Shown piece after piece: positions 35,215 through 44,351 of a DNA stretch of 64,000 nt. A program made the position numbers and the translations under genes. The notes under the pieces were generated by a model, which worked only from the letters and a program-made list of their open reading frames with translations, had not been told where the DNA came from and did not search any database. Within the stretch, counting starts at the first letter, position 1, and the number at the start of each line of letters is the position of its first letter. Origin of the DNA: Comamonas sp. BIGb0152 (GTDB taxonomy: Bacteria; Pseudomonadota; Gammaproteobacteria; Burkholderiales; Burkholderiaceae_C); NCBI RefSeq assembly GCF_024809975.1, contig NZ_JANUDY010000003.1, positions 310,001 through 374,000 of the forward strand. Direction: 5' to 3'.

Positions 35215-36417
35215 ATGCAAGACCTCGTCAAGCCTTCTGAGCCCCACGTGATGACTACCTATGGCCGCGTGCCAGTCGCACTGGAACGAGGCCAGGGCGT
35301 GCGAGTCTGGGATGTCAACGGCAAGGAATACCTGGATGCGCTGGGCGGCATCGCGGTCAACACCCTGGGCCACAACCACAGCAAGCTGGTGGCAGCGCTG
35401 CACGACCAGATGACCAAGCTGATCCACACCAGCAACTACTACTATGTGCCTGGCCAGGAAAAGCTGGCGGCCTTGCTGGTTGAGCGTTCGCAGATGACCA
35501 ATGTCTTCTTCTGCTCCACCGGCCTCGAAGCCAATGAAGCGGCCATCAAGATCTCGCGCAAATACGGCGTGGACAAGGGCATCGAAAAGCCCGTGATCGT
35601 CGTGTTCGACCATGCCTTCCATGGCCGCTCGATCGCCACCATGAGCGCCACCGCCAACCCCAAGGTGCGCAACGGCTTTGGCCCGCTGCTGGACGGCTTT
35701 CTGCGCGTGCCGGCCAACGACTTTGTGGCGCTGCAAGAAGCCACCGAGGGCAACCCCAATATCGTCGCCGTGATGATGGAACCCATCCAGGGCGAAGGCG
35801 GCCTGCACCCGATGCGCGCCGACTTCATGAAGCAGGTGCGTGCGCTGTGCGACGCCAAGGACTGGCTGTTTGTCGTTGACGAAATCCAGGCCGGCATGGG
35901 CCGCACCGGCAAGTGGTTTGCCCACCAGTGGGCGGGCATCGTGCCCGATGTGATGTCCTTGGCCAAGGGCCTGGGCTCGGGCGTGCCAGTGGGCGCCGTG
36001 GTAGCCGGCCCCAAGGCCGCCAAGGTGCTGCAACCGGGCAACCACGGAACCACCTTTGGTGGCAACCCGCTGGCCATGCGTGCTGGTGTGGAAACCATCG
36101 CCATCATGGAAGAAGAAGGCCTGCTGGCCAATGCCACCAAGGTGGGCGATTACCTGCAGGCAGCGCTGAACCAGGCACTGGCCGGCACACCCGGTTTTGT
36201 CGAAGTGCGCGGCCAGGGCCTGATGATCGGCGTGGAGCTGAACAAGCCCTGCGGCGAGCTGATCACGCGTGGCGTGCAAGAGGCCGGCCTGCTGTTCAGC
36301 GTCACCGCCGACACGGTGATCCGCATCGTGCCGCCGCTGATTCTGACCGAAGCCGAAGCCGATGAAATCGTCGCCAAGCTGGTGCCACTGGTCAAATCCT
36401 TCCTGGCAGGCCAATAA
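35215..36417 (+). CDS. argD: Acetylornithine aminotransferase (class III)
   Basis: A 400-residue PLP enzyme that transaminates N-acetylglutamate semialdehyde to N-acetylornithine in arginine synthesis, possibly also succinyldiaminopimelate in lysine synthesis. WDVNGKEYLDALGGIAVNTL opens the fold. VFFCSTGLEANEAAIKISRK binds phosphate, FVVDEIQAGMGRTGKWFAHQ is the Asp-containing strand, and MSLAKGLGSGVPVGAVV carries the PLP lysine. The start MQDLVKPSEP at 35215 follows CGGAG. It forms an operon with argF 17 bases downstream. Confidence 0.93.
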   Translation: MQDLVKPSEPHVMTTYGRVPVALERGQGVRVWDVNGKEYLDALGGIAVNTLGHNHSKLVAALHDQMTKLIHTSNYYYVPGQEKLAALLVERSQMTNVFFCSTGLEANEAAIKISRKYGVDKGIEKPVIVVFDHAFHGRSIATMSATANPKVRNGFGPLLDGFLRVPANDFVALQEATEGNPNIVAVMMEPIQGEGGLHPMRADFMKQVRALCDAKDWLFVVDEIQAGMGRTGKWFAHQWAGIVPDVMSLAKGLGSGVPVGAVVAGPKAAKVLQPGNHGTTFGGNPLAMRAGVETIAIMEEEGLLANATKVGDYLQAALNQALAGTPGFVEVRGQGLMIGVELNKPCGELITRGVQEAGLLFSVTADTVIRIVPPLILTEAEADEIVAKLVPLVKSFLAGQ

Positions 36418-36434
36418 GGCCAGAAAAGAACGCA

Positions 36435-37355
36435 ATGAAACACTATCTGCAATTCCAGGATTTCACGGCTGACGAATACGAGTACCTGCTCAAGCGCGCC
36501 ACGCTGATCAAGCAAAAGTTCAAGGGCTATGTCACCCACCACACCTTGGCTGACCGCACCTTGGCCATGATCTTCGAGAAGGCCAGCACCCGCACCCGCG
36601 TGAGCTTTGAAGCCGGCATGTACCAGCTGGGCGGCTCTGTCGTCCACCTGACCACGGGCGACAGCCAGCTCGGCCGCGCCGAGCCCATCGAGGACAGCGC
36701 GCGTGTAATCAGCCGCATGACCGATCTGGTGATGATCCGCACCTTCGGGCAGGACAAGATCGAGCGCTTTGCCGAGCATTCACGCGTGCCGGTCATCAAT
36801 GGCCTGACCAACGAGTACCACCCCTGCCAGATCCTCGCCGACATCTTCACCTACATCGAGCACCGTGGCTCCATCCAGGGCAAGACGGTGGCCTGGGTGG
36901 GCGACGGCAACAACATGGCCAACACCTGGCTGCAGGCGGCCAACCTGCTGGGCTTCAAAGTGCATGTCAGCACGCCCAGCGGCTACGGCATTGACGAGAA
37001 GCTGGCCTTCAGCGGCCGCGCCTATGACAAGGGCTGCTACCAGCTGTTCAGCGACCCGCAAGAGGCCTGCAAAGACGCCGACCTGGTCACCACCGATGTG
37101 TGGACCAGCATGGGCTATGAAGAGGAAAACGAAAAGCGCAAGAAGGCCTTTGCCGACTGGTGCGTAGACCTCGACATGATGGCCGTCGCCAAGAAGGATG
37201 CGCTGTTCATGCACTGCCTGCCCGCCCACCGCGGTGAAGAGGTGCAAGCCGAGGTCATCGACGGTCCGCAGTCCGTCGTCTGGGACGAGGCCGAGAACCG
37301 CATGCATGTGCAAAAGGCCTTGATGGAGTACCTGCTGATTGGCAAACAGGGGTAA
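36435..37355 (+). CDS. argF: Ornithine carbamoyltransferase
   Basis: A 306-residue enzyme that makes citrulline from ornithine and carbamoyl phosphate. The carbamoyl-phosphate loop is FEKASTRTRVSFE (STRTR 51-55). VINGLTNEYHPCQILADIFT and VAWVGDGNNMANTWLQAA follow, with the ornithine site near VTTDVWTSMGYEEE and the C-terminal FMHCLPAHRGEEV. Normal length; same operon as argD. Confidence 0.96.
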   Translation: MKHYLQFQDFTADEYEYLLKRATLIKQKFKGYVTHHTLADRTLAMIFEKASTRTRVSFEAGMYQLGGSVVHLTTGDSQLGRAEPIEDSARVISRMTDLVMIRTFGQDKIERFAEHSRVPVINGLTNEYHPCQILADIFTYIEHRGSIQGKTVAWVGDGNNMANTWLQAANLLGFKVHVSTPSGYGIDEKLAFSGRAYDKGCYQLFSDPQEACKDADLVTTDVWTSMGYEEENEKRKKAFADWCVDLDMMAVAKKDALFMHCLPAHRGEEVQAEVIDGPQSVVWDEAENRMHVQKALMEYLLIGKQG

Positions 37356-37419
37356 GTCGCTGCCAGCCAGCTAACCGTCGTTCAGCTGGCTCAGCTACCC
37401 AAGTCGGTCCAGATATAGC

Positions 37420-37450
37420 AATGCCCCGAACCTTGCGGTATCGGGGCATT
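37420..37450. terminator. Hairpin between convergent argF and ahpF
   Basis: AATGCCCCGA (37420-37429) pairs perfectly with TCGGGGCATT (37441-37450). T-runs are short, so efficiency is uncertain, but the stem and the convergent position are right. Confidence 0.6.
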
Positions 37451-37475
37451 GTCATGTCAGCGCAGATCCGGCAGA

Positions 37476-39047
37476 TCAGGCGGCCGGCGCCGTCGTGCGG
37501 ATCAGGTGGTCAAACGCGCTCAGCGCAGCAGTCGCGCCCGCCCCAGCGGCAATCACGATCTGCTTGTAAGGCACATTGGTGCAGTCGCCTGCGCCAAACA
37601 CGCCGGGCAAGTTGGTGTGGCCCTTGGCGTCGATCTCGATCTCGCCAAACGGGGTCAGCTGCACGGTGCCCTTGAGCCAGCCGGTGTTGGGCAGCAGGCC
37701 AATCTGCACAAAGATACCTTCCAGCGCGACGGTCTTGATCTCGTCGTTCGTGCGGTCCTTGTAGGTCAGGCCGGTTACCTTCTTGCCGTCACCGTTCACT
37801 TCGGTGGTCTGTGCATTCAGGATGATGTTGACATTGGGCAAGCTGCGCAGCTTGCGCTGCAGCACCGCGTCGGCCTTCAACTCCGAGGCAAACTCCAGCA
37901 AGGTCACGTGCTTGACCACACCGGCCAGGTCAATCGCGGCCTCAACACCCGAGTTGCCGCCACCAATCACCGCCACCGCCTTGCCCTTGAAGAGCGGGCC
38001 ATCGCAGTGCGGGCAGTAGGTCACGCCCTTGGTGCGGTAGGTGTCCTCACCAGGCACATTCATGTTGCGCCAGCGCGCACCGGTCGACAGGATCACCGTG
38101 CGGGCCTTGAGCTTGGCACCCGACTCGGTTTCGATTTCAATCAGACCGCCCTCTTGCGCTGCAGGCGTCAAGGACTTGGCGGTCTGCAGGTTCATGATGT
38201 CGACCTCGTAGTCACGGATATGGCTTTCCATCGCGGCCGCAAACTTGGGGCCATCGGTCTTGCTCACGGAGACAAAGTTCTCGATATCCACGGTATCCAG
38301 CACCTGGCCACCCAGGCGCTCGGCCGCAATGCCGGTGCGGATGCCCTTGCGTGCAGCGTAGATCGCAGCGGCTGCACCAGCGGGGCCACCGCCGACAATC
38401 AGCACATCAAAGGCTTCCTTGCCCGAAATCTTTTGCGCTTCGCGGGCTGCAGCGCCGGTATCGACCTTGGCCACAATCTCGGCCAGCTCCATGCGGCCTT
38501 GGCCAAAACGCTGGCCGTTGACGAACACCGTGGGCACGCCCATGATTTCGCGGTCTTGCACTTCCTTCTGGAACAGGCCGCCATCAATCGCGGTGTGCGT
38601 GATCTTGGGGTTGAGCACGGACATCAGGTTCAGCGCCTGCACGACGTCCGGGCAGTTGTGGCAGGACAGCGAGTAGAAGGTCTCGAAGTGCAAGGGCGTG
38701 TCGATATTGCGCACTTGGTCAAGCAGCTCGGCCGATTCCTTCGAGGGGTGGCCGCCCACTTGCAGCAGCGCCAGCACCAGCGAGGTGAATTCATGGCCCA
38801 GGGGCACACCGGCAAAACGCACGCCGACATTGGTGCCGGGGTTGGTGATCAGGAAAGAAGGCTTGCGCACATCGGCTGCGTTGTCTTCGACCACCGAAAT
38901 CTTGTCGTTCAGTTCTTTGATATCGGCCAGCAGCTGGCGCACTTCCTTCGACTTTTCACCGTCATCCAGGGTCGCCACCAGCTCGACGGGCTTGGTCAAG
39001 CGCTCCAGGTAGGCTTTCAGTTGGGCTTTCATGGTGTTGTCGAGCAT
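37476..39047 (-). CDS. ahpF: Alkyl hydroperoxide reductase subunit F
   Basis: A 523-residue NADH-dependent flavoprotein that reduces AhpC. The N-terminal double thioredoxin-like domain has the redox pair CHNC (129-132). The FAD domain starts at [20 protein letters not shown]. The thioredoxin-reductase-like redox pair is YCPHCDG (345-348), and the second FAD segment is [19 protein letters not shown]. Positions match E. coli AhpF closely. The start at 39047 is preceded by GGAAG. It lies downstream of ahpC on the same strand, with a terminator hairpin between them. Confidence 0.96.
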   Translation of the reverse strand: MLDNTMKAQLKAYLERLTKPVELVATLDDGEKSKEVRQLLADIKELNDKISVVEDNAADVRKPSFLITNPGTNVGVRFAGVPLGHEFTSLVLALLQVGGHPSKESAELLDQVRNIDTPLHFETFYSLSCHNCPDVVQALNLMSVLNPKITHTAIDGGLFQKEVQDREIMGVPTVFVNGQRFGQGRMELAEIVAKVDTGAAAREAQKISGKEAFDVLIVGGGPAGAAAAIYAARKGIRTGIAAERLGGQVLDTVDIENFVSVSKTDGPKFAAAMESHIRDYEVDIMNLQTAKSLTPAAQEGGLIEIETESGAKLKARTVILSTGARWRNMNVPGEDTYRTKGVTYCPHCDGPLFKGKAVAVIGGGNSGVEAAIDLAGVVKHVTLLEFASELKADAVLQRKLRSLPNVNIILNAQTTEVNGDGKKVTGLTYKDRTNDEIKTVALEGIFVQIGLLPNTGWLKGTVQLTPFGEIEIDAKGHTNLPGVFGAGDCTNVPYKQIVIAAGAGATAALSAFDHLIRTTAPAA

Positions 39048-39100
39048 GGGACTTCCTTCAAACTTCTCGTGCCCCGCCAGGGGGCGTTGCAGCACTTTTC

Positions 39101-39134
39101 AAAAAAACAAAGCCCGGGCGCCAGGCACCCGGGC
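39101..39134 (-). terminator. Terminator between ahpC and ahpF
   Basis: GCCCGGG (39112-39118) pairs with CCCGGGC (39128-39134). On the minus strand it is followed by TTTG and then seven T. It probably lets ahpC be made in excess of ahpF, with partial read-through. Confidence 0.8.
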
Positions 39135-39170
39135 GTCTACTACGTTGGAATTGCAGCAGTAATTAACAGC

Positions 39171-39734
39171 TTAGATCTTGCCGACCAGGTCCAGCGAAGG
39201 AGCCAGGGTCTTTTCGCCTTCTTGCCACTTGGCAGGGCAGACTTCACCAGGGTGCGAAGCCACGTACTGGGCCGCCTTGATCTTGCGCAGCAGGTCTTCT
39301 GCATTGCGGCCGATGCCTTCAGCGGTGATTTCCATCGCCTGGATCACGCCTTCTGGATCGACGATGAAGGTGGCACGGTCTGCCAGGCCTTGGCCTTCGC
39401 GCAGGCAGTCAAAGTTCTGGCTGATTTGCCAGGTTGGGTCACCCAGCATGGTGTACTTGATCTTGGCGATGGTGTCCGAGGTGTCGTGCCATGCCTTGTG
39501 CACGAAATGGGTGTCGGTCGAGACGGAATAGACTTCCACGCCCAGCTTTTGCAGTTCTGCGTAGTGGTCAGCCACGTCGCCCAGTTCGGTAGGGCAGACA
39601 AAGGTGAAGTCAGCAGGGTAGAAGAAGAACACCGCCCACTTGCCCAGGACGTCTTTTTCGGTCACTTCGATGAACTTGCCATCCTTGAAAGCTTGCGTCG
39701 TGAAAGGCTTGATCTTGCTATTGAGTACGGACAT
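39171..39734 (-). CDS. ahpC: Alkyl hydroperoxide reductase subunit C (2-Cys peroxiredoxin)
   Basis: A 187-residue peroxidase of H2O2, organic peroxides and peroxynitrite. The peroxidatic cysteine is Cys47 in [10 protein letters not shown], the resolving cysteine is Cys166 in GEVCPAKW, and [20 protein letters not shown] and [20 protein letters not shown] are typical of the AhpC/Prx1 class. It ends VGKI, like other bacterial AhpC. A strong-looking promoter and an AT-rich region lie upstream, where OxyR control would be expected. Confidence 0.97.
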   Translation of the reverse strand: MSVLNSKIKPFTTQAFKDGKFIEVTEKDVLGKWAVFFFYPADFTFVCPTELGDVADHYAELQKLGVEVYSVSTDTHFVHKAWHDTSDTIAKIKYTMLGDPTWQISQNFDCLREGQGLADRATFIVDPEGVIQAMEITAEGIGRNAEDLLRKIKAAQYVASHPGEVCPAKWQEGEKTLAPSLDLVGKI

Positions 39735-40142
39735 GGATGTTTCCTTCTGTTGAGTAAAAACGATTGACAGGAGTCAGTATAAAAAGATGTTAATAATTGA
39801 TCAATTCAATTAATATAATCATTTCAATTTAAACAAACTATTATTTAAATCCTGACCCAAGGCAGATGGCTATATGCGGGCAGCGGCCTGTTTTGCAAGC
39901 CTGCACCGCTTAGCGCGCCTTGCTCACTGCAACTTAGCACAGCGCCATGACAGCGCAGTTGCGCTGCAGCAAGCCGCATCATGCAAGCAAGCTGCGGGCT
40001 GCGTCAAATGAGAACACGACTCAGCCTTACACGCAGCCAGAGCAAAAGCACGGGGGATAAGCGCTGCCCGGTTTGGTTGCTTGACCTTTCGCAAGGACAA
40101 TAGCCCCAATACCCGTCATTCACACAAGAGAAGGAGCCCACC
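39735..40142. other. 408-base divergent region ahpC/bfr, AT-rich in part
   Basis: Bases 39777-39860 are strikingly AT-rich against the local background and hold the ahpC promoter and the 12-bp palindrome AATTGATCAATT (39795-39806). The rest, toward bfr, shows no gene; AAGGAG lies just before the bfr ATG. The AT-rich block is a natural place for OxyR or Fur binding, but I cannot assign exact sites. Confidence 0.45.
39776..39804 (-). promoter_or_regulatory. Probable sigma-70 promoter of ahpC
   Basis: On the minus strand, -35 TTGATC (39799-39804) and -10 TATACT (39776-39781) are separated by exactly 17 bases. The -10 ends about 42 bases before the ahpC ATG. Confidence 0.6.
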
Positions 40143-40619
40143 ATGAAAGGCGATCCCAAGGCCATCGGTTTTCTGCAAGCGCAGCTGAAAAACGAACTCA
40201 CCGCCATCAACCAGTACTTTCTGCATTACCGCATGTACAAGCACTGGGGTCTGGACAAGCTGGCCAAGAAGGAATACGAGGAATCCATTGGCGAGATGAA
40301 GCATGCCGACTGGCTGATGGACCGCATCTTCATGCTGGACGGCCTGCCCAACCTGCAAGACCTGGGCAAGCTGCAGATTGGTGAAGATGTGCCAGAAGCG
40401 CTGGCCTGCGACCTGCGCCTGGAGCAAACTGCGCAAGCCACCATCAAGGATGGCATTGCCCACTGCGAAAGCGTGCGCGACTATGTCTCACGCGATCTGC
40501 TGCAAAAGATTCTGGACGACACCGAAGAGCACATCGATTTTCTGGAAACCCAGCTGGACCTGATCGACAAGGTCGGCTTGCAGAACTACCTGCAGTCCAT
40601 CATGGGCGAGGTTGAATAA
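40143..40619 (+). CDS. bfr: Bacterioferritin, haem-binding type with altered ferroxidase site
   Basis: A 158-residue iron-storage subunit that aligns without gaps to E. coli Bfr through residue 130. Haem ligand Met52 and ferroxidase residues Glu18, Tyr25, Glu51, His54, Glu94 and His130 are present ([21 protein letters not shown]). Position 127, normally the bridging Glu, is Thr in DDTEEHIDF. In species with two bacterioferritins one subunit binds haem but has a damaged ferroxidase centre and the other is the reverse; this may be the haem-type subunit. It has its own ribosome binding site and a strong terminator, and is divergent from ahpC. Confidence 0.95.
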   Translation: MKGDPKAIGFLQAQLKNELTAINQYFLHYRMYKHWGLDKLAKKEYEESIGEMKHADWLMDRIFMLDGLPNLQDLGKLQIGEDVPEALACDLRLEQTAQATIKDGIAHCESVRDYVSRDLLQKILDDTEEHIDFLETQLDLIDKVGLQNYLQSIMGEVE

Positions 40620-40646
40620 GCCGCTCCGCCGACAACGGCACGCAAC

Positions 40647-40668
40647 AAGGACCTTCGGGTCCTTTTTT
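40647..40668 (+). terminator. Rho-independent terminator of bfr
   Basis: AAGGACC (40647-40653), TTCG tetraloop, GGTCCTT (40658-40664), then a T-run. Textbook form, 27 bases after the stop. Confidence 0.92.
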
Positions 40669-40704
40669 GTTGTATCTATCTCACAAACCTGCTTGCATAG
40701 ATGG

Positions 40705-40723
40705 TTAAACAATAATCATTCGC
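40705..40723 (+). promoter_or_regulatory. Fur-box-like site upstream of the TonB receptor
   Basis: The 19 bases around AATAATCATT match the Fur consensus at 12 of 19 positions by my hand alignment, with an unbroken central AATAATCATT-like core. The position upstream of an iron-uptake receptor gene supports it. A matching -35/-10 is not evident. Confidence 0.4.
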
Positions 40724-41001
40724 AGCTTCTATTACACTGCGCCTTCCTCTTTTTTTTCGCACGCCAGCATCGTTTGTTTACCGGTGCCAGCCAGCGCACC
40801 GGGTCCCCCTCTTTGCCATGCTGCGTGCACGCTTTCTCCTTCGCTTTGCGGCCCACCAGGCCGAGCCTGTGCGTGTCGCATGCCAGCACCTGCATGGCGG
40901 CGGCGCAGTTGCATTCCCCGATGGCATTGGCCTGGCCATGCACAGCCTTAAGGGTGCCCGCCTGCGCCCCCCGTTTCTTCCGCGTTCAACACCCGACCAC
41001 C

Positions 41002-43200
41002 ATGTCTGACACCCTCATCCCCGCCGCCGCACCGCGTGCGCTGCACACCGCTTTGCATACGGCCCTGTGGGCGGCGCTGGCCTGCTGGGGCGGCAACGCC
41101 CTGGCACAAGATACGCAGCCGGTAACTACTGCGCCCGCAGAGACGACGCTGGCCCCCATCACCGTTCAAGGCGATACCGAAGCCGAGTCGGCCACCGGCC
41201 CGGTCAAAGGCTTTGTGGCCAAGCGCGCGATCTCCGCCACCAAGACTGACACCCCGCTGATCGAAACCCCGCAAGCCATCAGCGTGGTGACCCGCGACCA
41301 GCTCGATGCCCAGGGCGTGACGACCCTGCGCGAAACCACGCGCTACACCGCAGGCATCAACTCCAGCTATTTCGACAACCGGGTCGACAGCTTCAAGGCC
41401 CGGGGCGGCGATGTCAGCCAGTACCAGGATGGGTTGCTGCGCACCTATGGCACCTACAACAACATCAAGGTCGAGCCCTATACCCTGGAGCGGGTCGAGT
41501 TTCTGCGCGGCCCCTCGTCGGTGCTCTATGGCCAGGGCAGCGTGGGCGGCGTGCTCAACCTGACCAGCAAGCGCCCGCTGGACCAGCCCCAGCGCGAGGT
41601 ACAGCTGCAACTGGGCAGCCATAGCCGCAAGCAGATTGCCAGCGATATCACCGGCCCCATCGACGAGGATGGTCGCTGGCTGTACCGTCTGGTCGCGGTG
41701 GGCCGCGACAGCAACACCCAGGTCGACCATGTCAAGGACGACCGCCTGGTCATTGCGCCCTCGCTGACCTTCAAGCCCTTTGCTGGCACCTCGCTCACCT
41801 TGCAGGCCATGTACCACAAGGACAAGAGTGGCTCGATCACCCAGTTCTTCCCCTGGCAGGGCACGCGCCTGCCCAGCGCCTATGGGCAGATTCCCACCAA
41901 CACCTTCATCAGCGAGCCGAACTTTGACAAGTACGACTCCGAGAACAAGTCCTTTGGCTACCTGTTCAGCCACCAGCTGAACGACAGCTGGACCTTGCGC
42001 CAAAACCTGCGCCGCACCAGCAGCGAGGTGGACTACCGCACGCTCTACACCAGCTTTGCCGCCAATGCCGCCGCCGGCCGCCCGGCCCGGCCGGTGTTCG
42101 ATGCCGATGGCCGCACCGTGCAGCGCGATGCCGTCTGGCAGGTCAACGGCGGCCGCATGCTGCTGGTCGACACCCAGCTCGAAGGCAAGCTCCAAACCGG
42201 CGATGTGCAACATACCGTGCTGGCCGGCATGGACTGGCAGCGCAACACCACCAGCCAGGCCAGCTGGCGCGCGCTGGGCACACCGCTCGATGTCTACAAC
42301 CCCGTCTACGGCTCGTTCACGCCGCCCACCGCCTCGCAGCTGGTGCAGGCACCCAATGTGGCGCAGCGCCAGCTGGGCTTTTACCTGCAGGACCAGCTGC
42401 GCTGGGGCGACTGGACGGCCACGGCCGGCCTGCGCCGTGACCATGCCAAGACAGAGACTGAAGGCCGGCCTGCTGCCGCTGCTGACGACTCGGCCTGGAC
42501 CAAGCGCCTGGGCGTCACCTACCAGGCCGGCGGCGGCTGGGCGCCTTACCTCAGCTACACCGAATCCTTCCAGCCGCTGGGCGGCGTGGACTTTTACGGC
42601 ACGCCCTACAAACCGCAGCGCGGCAAGCAGGTCGAAGCCGGTGTGAAGTGGATCCCCGAAGGCCGGGGCATCTCCGGCTATGCCGCCGTCTACAGCCTGC
42701 GCGAGGAAAACCGCAAGACCAATGACCCGGCCAACCCGCTCAACAGCCTGCAGCTGGGCGAAGTCAAGACCCAGGGCTTTGAGGCCGAAATGACTGCCAG
42801 CCTAGCCAAAAGCTGGGACTGGACCGTTGCCTACGCCTATACCGATGCCAAGATCAGCCGCAGCAATGCGGGCGACCAGGGCCAGCGGGTCACCGCCGTC
42901 TCGCGCCACATGGCATCGAGCTGGCTGATGCACCGCTTTGCCAGCCAAGGGCGCGGCGGCTGGAGCGTGGGCGCGGGCATGCGCTACAGCGGCCCACAGT
43001 GGACGGGCACCACGGCCATCGACACGCCCTCGTCCCTGCTGACCGATGCCATGGTGGCCTATGACAGCGGCGACTGGCGCCTGGCCTTCCATGCCAACAA
43101 CCTCACCGACAAGGTCGTGATCACCCAGTGCCTGTCACGCGGAGACTGCTTCTATGGCGAGCGCCGCAACTTTTTGCTGACCGCCACCTACCGCTATTGA
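41002..43200 (+). CDS. TonB-dependent siderophore receptor (ferrichrome/FhuA-like group)
   Basis: A 732-residue outer-membrane receptor with a signal peptide ending near ALAQD (about residue 36) and a TonB-box-like TLAPITVQGD. The plug domain has TPQAISVVTRDQLDAQGVTT, FKARGGDVSQYQDGLLRTY and VEFLRGPSSVLYGQGSVGGV. A large beta-barrel follows, ending in the aromatic FLLTATYRY expected for outer-membrane insertion. The C-terminal LTDKVVITQCLSRGDCFYGE has the Cys pair common in the siderophore subfamily. The ATG at 41002 was chosen as the one giving a signal peptide; upstream frame to 40612 is probably untranslated. The ligand is unknown, and no siderophore synthesis genes are here. Confidence 0.93.
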   Translation: MSDTLIPAAAPRALHTALHTALWAALACWGGNALAQDTQPVTTAPAETTLAPITVQGDTEAESATGPVKGFVAKRAISATKTDTPLIETPQAISVVTRDQLDAQGVTTLRETTRYTAGINSSYFDNRVDSFKARGGDVSQYQDGLLRTYGTYNNIKVEPYTLERVEFLRGPSSVLYGQGSVGGVLNLTSKRPLDQPQREVQLQLGSHSRKQIASDITGPIDEDGRWLYRLVAVGRDSNTQVDHVKDDRLVIAPSLTFKPFAGTSLTLQAMYHKDKSGSITQFFPWQGTRLPSAYGQIPTNTFISEPNFDKYDSENKSFGYLFSHQLNDSWTLRQNLRRTSSEVDYRTLYTSFAANAAAGRPARPVFDADGRTVQRDAVWQVNGGRMLLVDTQLEGKLQTGDVQHTVLAGMDWQRNTTSQASWRALGTPLDVYNPVYGSFTPPTASQLVQAPNVAQRQLGFYLQDQLRWGDWTATAGLRRDHAKTETEGRPAAAADDSAWTKRLGVTYQAGGGWAPYLSYTESFQPLGGVDFYGTPYKPQRGKQVEAGVKWIPEGRGISGYAAVYSLREENRKTNDPANPLNSLQLGEVKTQGFEAEMTASLAKSWDWTVAYAYTDAKISRSNAGDQGQRVTAVSRHMASSWLMHRFASQGRGGWSVGAGMRYSGPQWTGTTAIDTPSSLLTDAMVAYDSGDWRLAFHANNLTDKVVITQCLSRGDCFYGERRNFLLTATYRY

Positions 43201-43240
43201 TCGCTGATCACTGATCACTGATCGCTGTTCGCTGCTCGCC
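43199..43240. repeat. Six imperfect 7-bp tandem repeats at the receptor 3' end
   Basis: Units are GATCGCT, GATCACT, GATCACT, GATCGCT, GTTCGCT, GCTCGCC, starting inside the TonB-receptor stop codon and running without gap to the terminator region. Likely a slippage product; function unknown. Confidence 0.8.
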
Positions 43241-43254
43241 CGCAAACCGGGCGC

Positions 43255-43280
43255 AAAAAAAGGGTGCCAGGCACCCTTTT
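43255..43280. terminator. Bidirectional terminator between siderophore receptor and alpha-E gene
   Basis: AAAAGGGTGC and GCACCCTTTT (43258-43267 with 43271-43280) form a 10-bp stem with a CAG loop. T-runs follow on both strands (seven on the minus strand). Confidence 0.85.
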
Positions 43281-43317
43281 GCCACTGCAGAGCGCAGCGC
43301 TGCGATCAGCGGGCGGA

Positions 43318-44295
43318 TCAGGCCACCGCCATCTCGTCCGAAGTCGCCAGGAAATCCTGACCGATGCGGCCGCCCAGCGCATGCACCCGCTCCAAAAAGC
43401 GCACCAAAAAGGCATGCAGGCCGGTGGCCAGCAGCTCGTCGATGCGGCCGTACTGCAGCTCGGCCAGCAGCAGGCCGGCCTGGCGCTGGGTCTCGGATGA
43501 ATGGTCGTTGGCGACGGCCTCCAGAATCTGCACCACCTCGTACATGCTGGCATGCAAGGAGCGCGGCATGTCGCGCCGCAAAATCAGCATCTCCGCTACG
43601 CGCTCGGGCGTGATCACATTGCGGTAGACCTTGCGGTACACCTCAAAGGCCGAGACGCTGCGCAAGATGGAGCTCCAGTGGTAGAAGTCCGAAGGTGCTG
43701 GCCCCTTGCCCGGCTGGAAAGAGCCGTGGTAATCGTTCTTGACGGCATGGAAGCGCACATCGAGCAGGCGGGCGGTGTTGTCTGCCCGCTCGATGAAGGT
43801 GCCCAGGCGCAAAAACAGAAAGGCATCGTCTTGCAGCATGGTGCCTGAAACGACGCCCCGCGACAGGTGCGAACGCAGCTTGACCCACTCAAAAAACTTG
43901 GCCGGGTCGGTCTCAAACTTCTTGGCCTTGAACCAGCGGCTCATGTCCAGCCAGGTCATGTTCAAGGTCTCCCAGGCCTCGGTGGTCAAGGCGCCGCGCA
44001 CGGCACGCGCGTTCTCTCGGGCCGCCAGCAGGCAGCTGTAGATCGACGAGGTATTGGTCTCATCGCGCACCATGAAATGCAGCACCCCGTCGAGGGTGAT
44101 CTCGTCATGGCGCTCGTAGTAGGCAGGCAGCAGCTCGCTGATGGACAGCACGCTTTGCCAGGCCTTGGTGGCCGCAGATGCGGACTGCGGCAGCATCGAG
44201 GTCTCGTAGCTCACATTGAGCATGCGGGCAGTGTTTTCCGCACGCTCGGTGTAGCGGGACATCCAGTAGAGGTGGTCGGCGGTTCGGCTCAACAT
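43318..44295 (-). CDS. Alpha-E domain protein (DUF403)
   Basis: A 325-residue all-alpha protein: MLSRTADHLYWMSRYTERAE, ENTARMLNVSYE, LNMTWLDMSRWFK, FLFLRLGTFIERADNTARLL and YRNVITPERVAEMLILRRDM. This is the alpha-E family, which pairs with circularly permuted ATP-grasp proteins in predicted peptide-ligation or modification systems. The two genes are adjacent here, with 56 bases between them on the same strand. The usual third member (transglutaminase-like protease) is absent from the neighbourhood. The biochemical role is unproven in general. Confidence 0.88.
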   Translation of the reverse strand: MLSRTADHLYWMSRYTERAENTARMLNVSYETSMLPQSASAATKAWQSVLSISELLPAYYERHDEITLDGVLHFMVRDETNTSSIYSCLLAARENARAVRGALTTEAWETLNMTWLDMSRWFKAKKFETDPAKFFEWVKLRSHLSRGVVSGTMLQDDAFLFLRLGTFIERADNTARLLDVRFHAVKNDYHGSFQPGKGPAPSDFYHWSSILRSVSAFEVYRKVYRNVITPERVAEMLILRRDMPRSLHASMYEVVQILEAVANDHSSETQRQAGLLLAELQYGRIDELLATGLHAFLVRFLERVHALGGRIGQDFLATSDEMAVA

Positions 44296-44351
44296 AGTCA
44301 CATTCTTTCGCTTGGCAAGTAGATGGCGTTCACATGAGATGCCCGAAGGTC

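Larger units (their letters stand above)
40620..41001. other. 382-base region between bfr and the siderophore receptor
   Basis: Holds the bfr terminator and a Fur-box-like site (separate entries). The remaining 270 bases read as open frames in several phases, but none has a recognisable product. A long 5' leader or an earlier start for the receptor is possible. Confidence 0.4.

Noticed and set aside
37449-39767. Open frame of 772 codons antisense to ahpF and ahpC
   Set aside because: Both opposite-strand genes are unmistakable and the product has no family features; the frame even crosses two genes and a terminator.
40612-41001. Extended N-terminus for the TonB receptor starting near the bfr stop
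   Set aside because: It would cross the bfr terminator and the Fur-like site and lacks a signal peptide at its start; the ATG at 41002 gives one.
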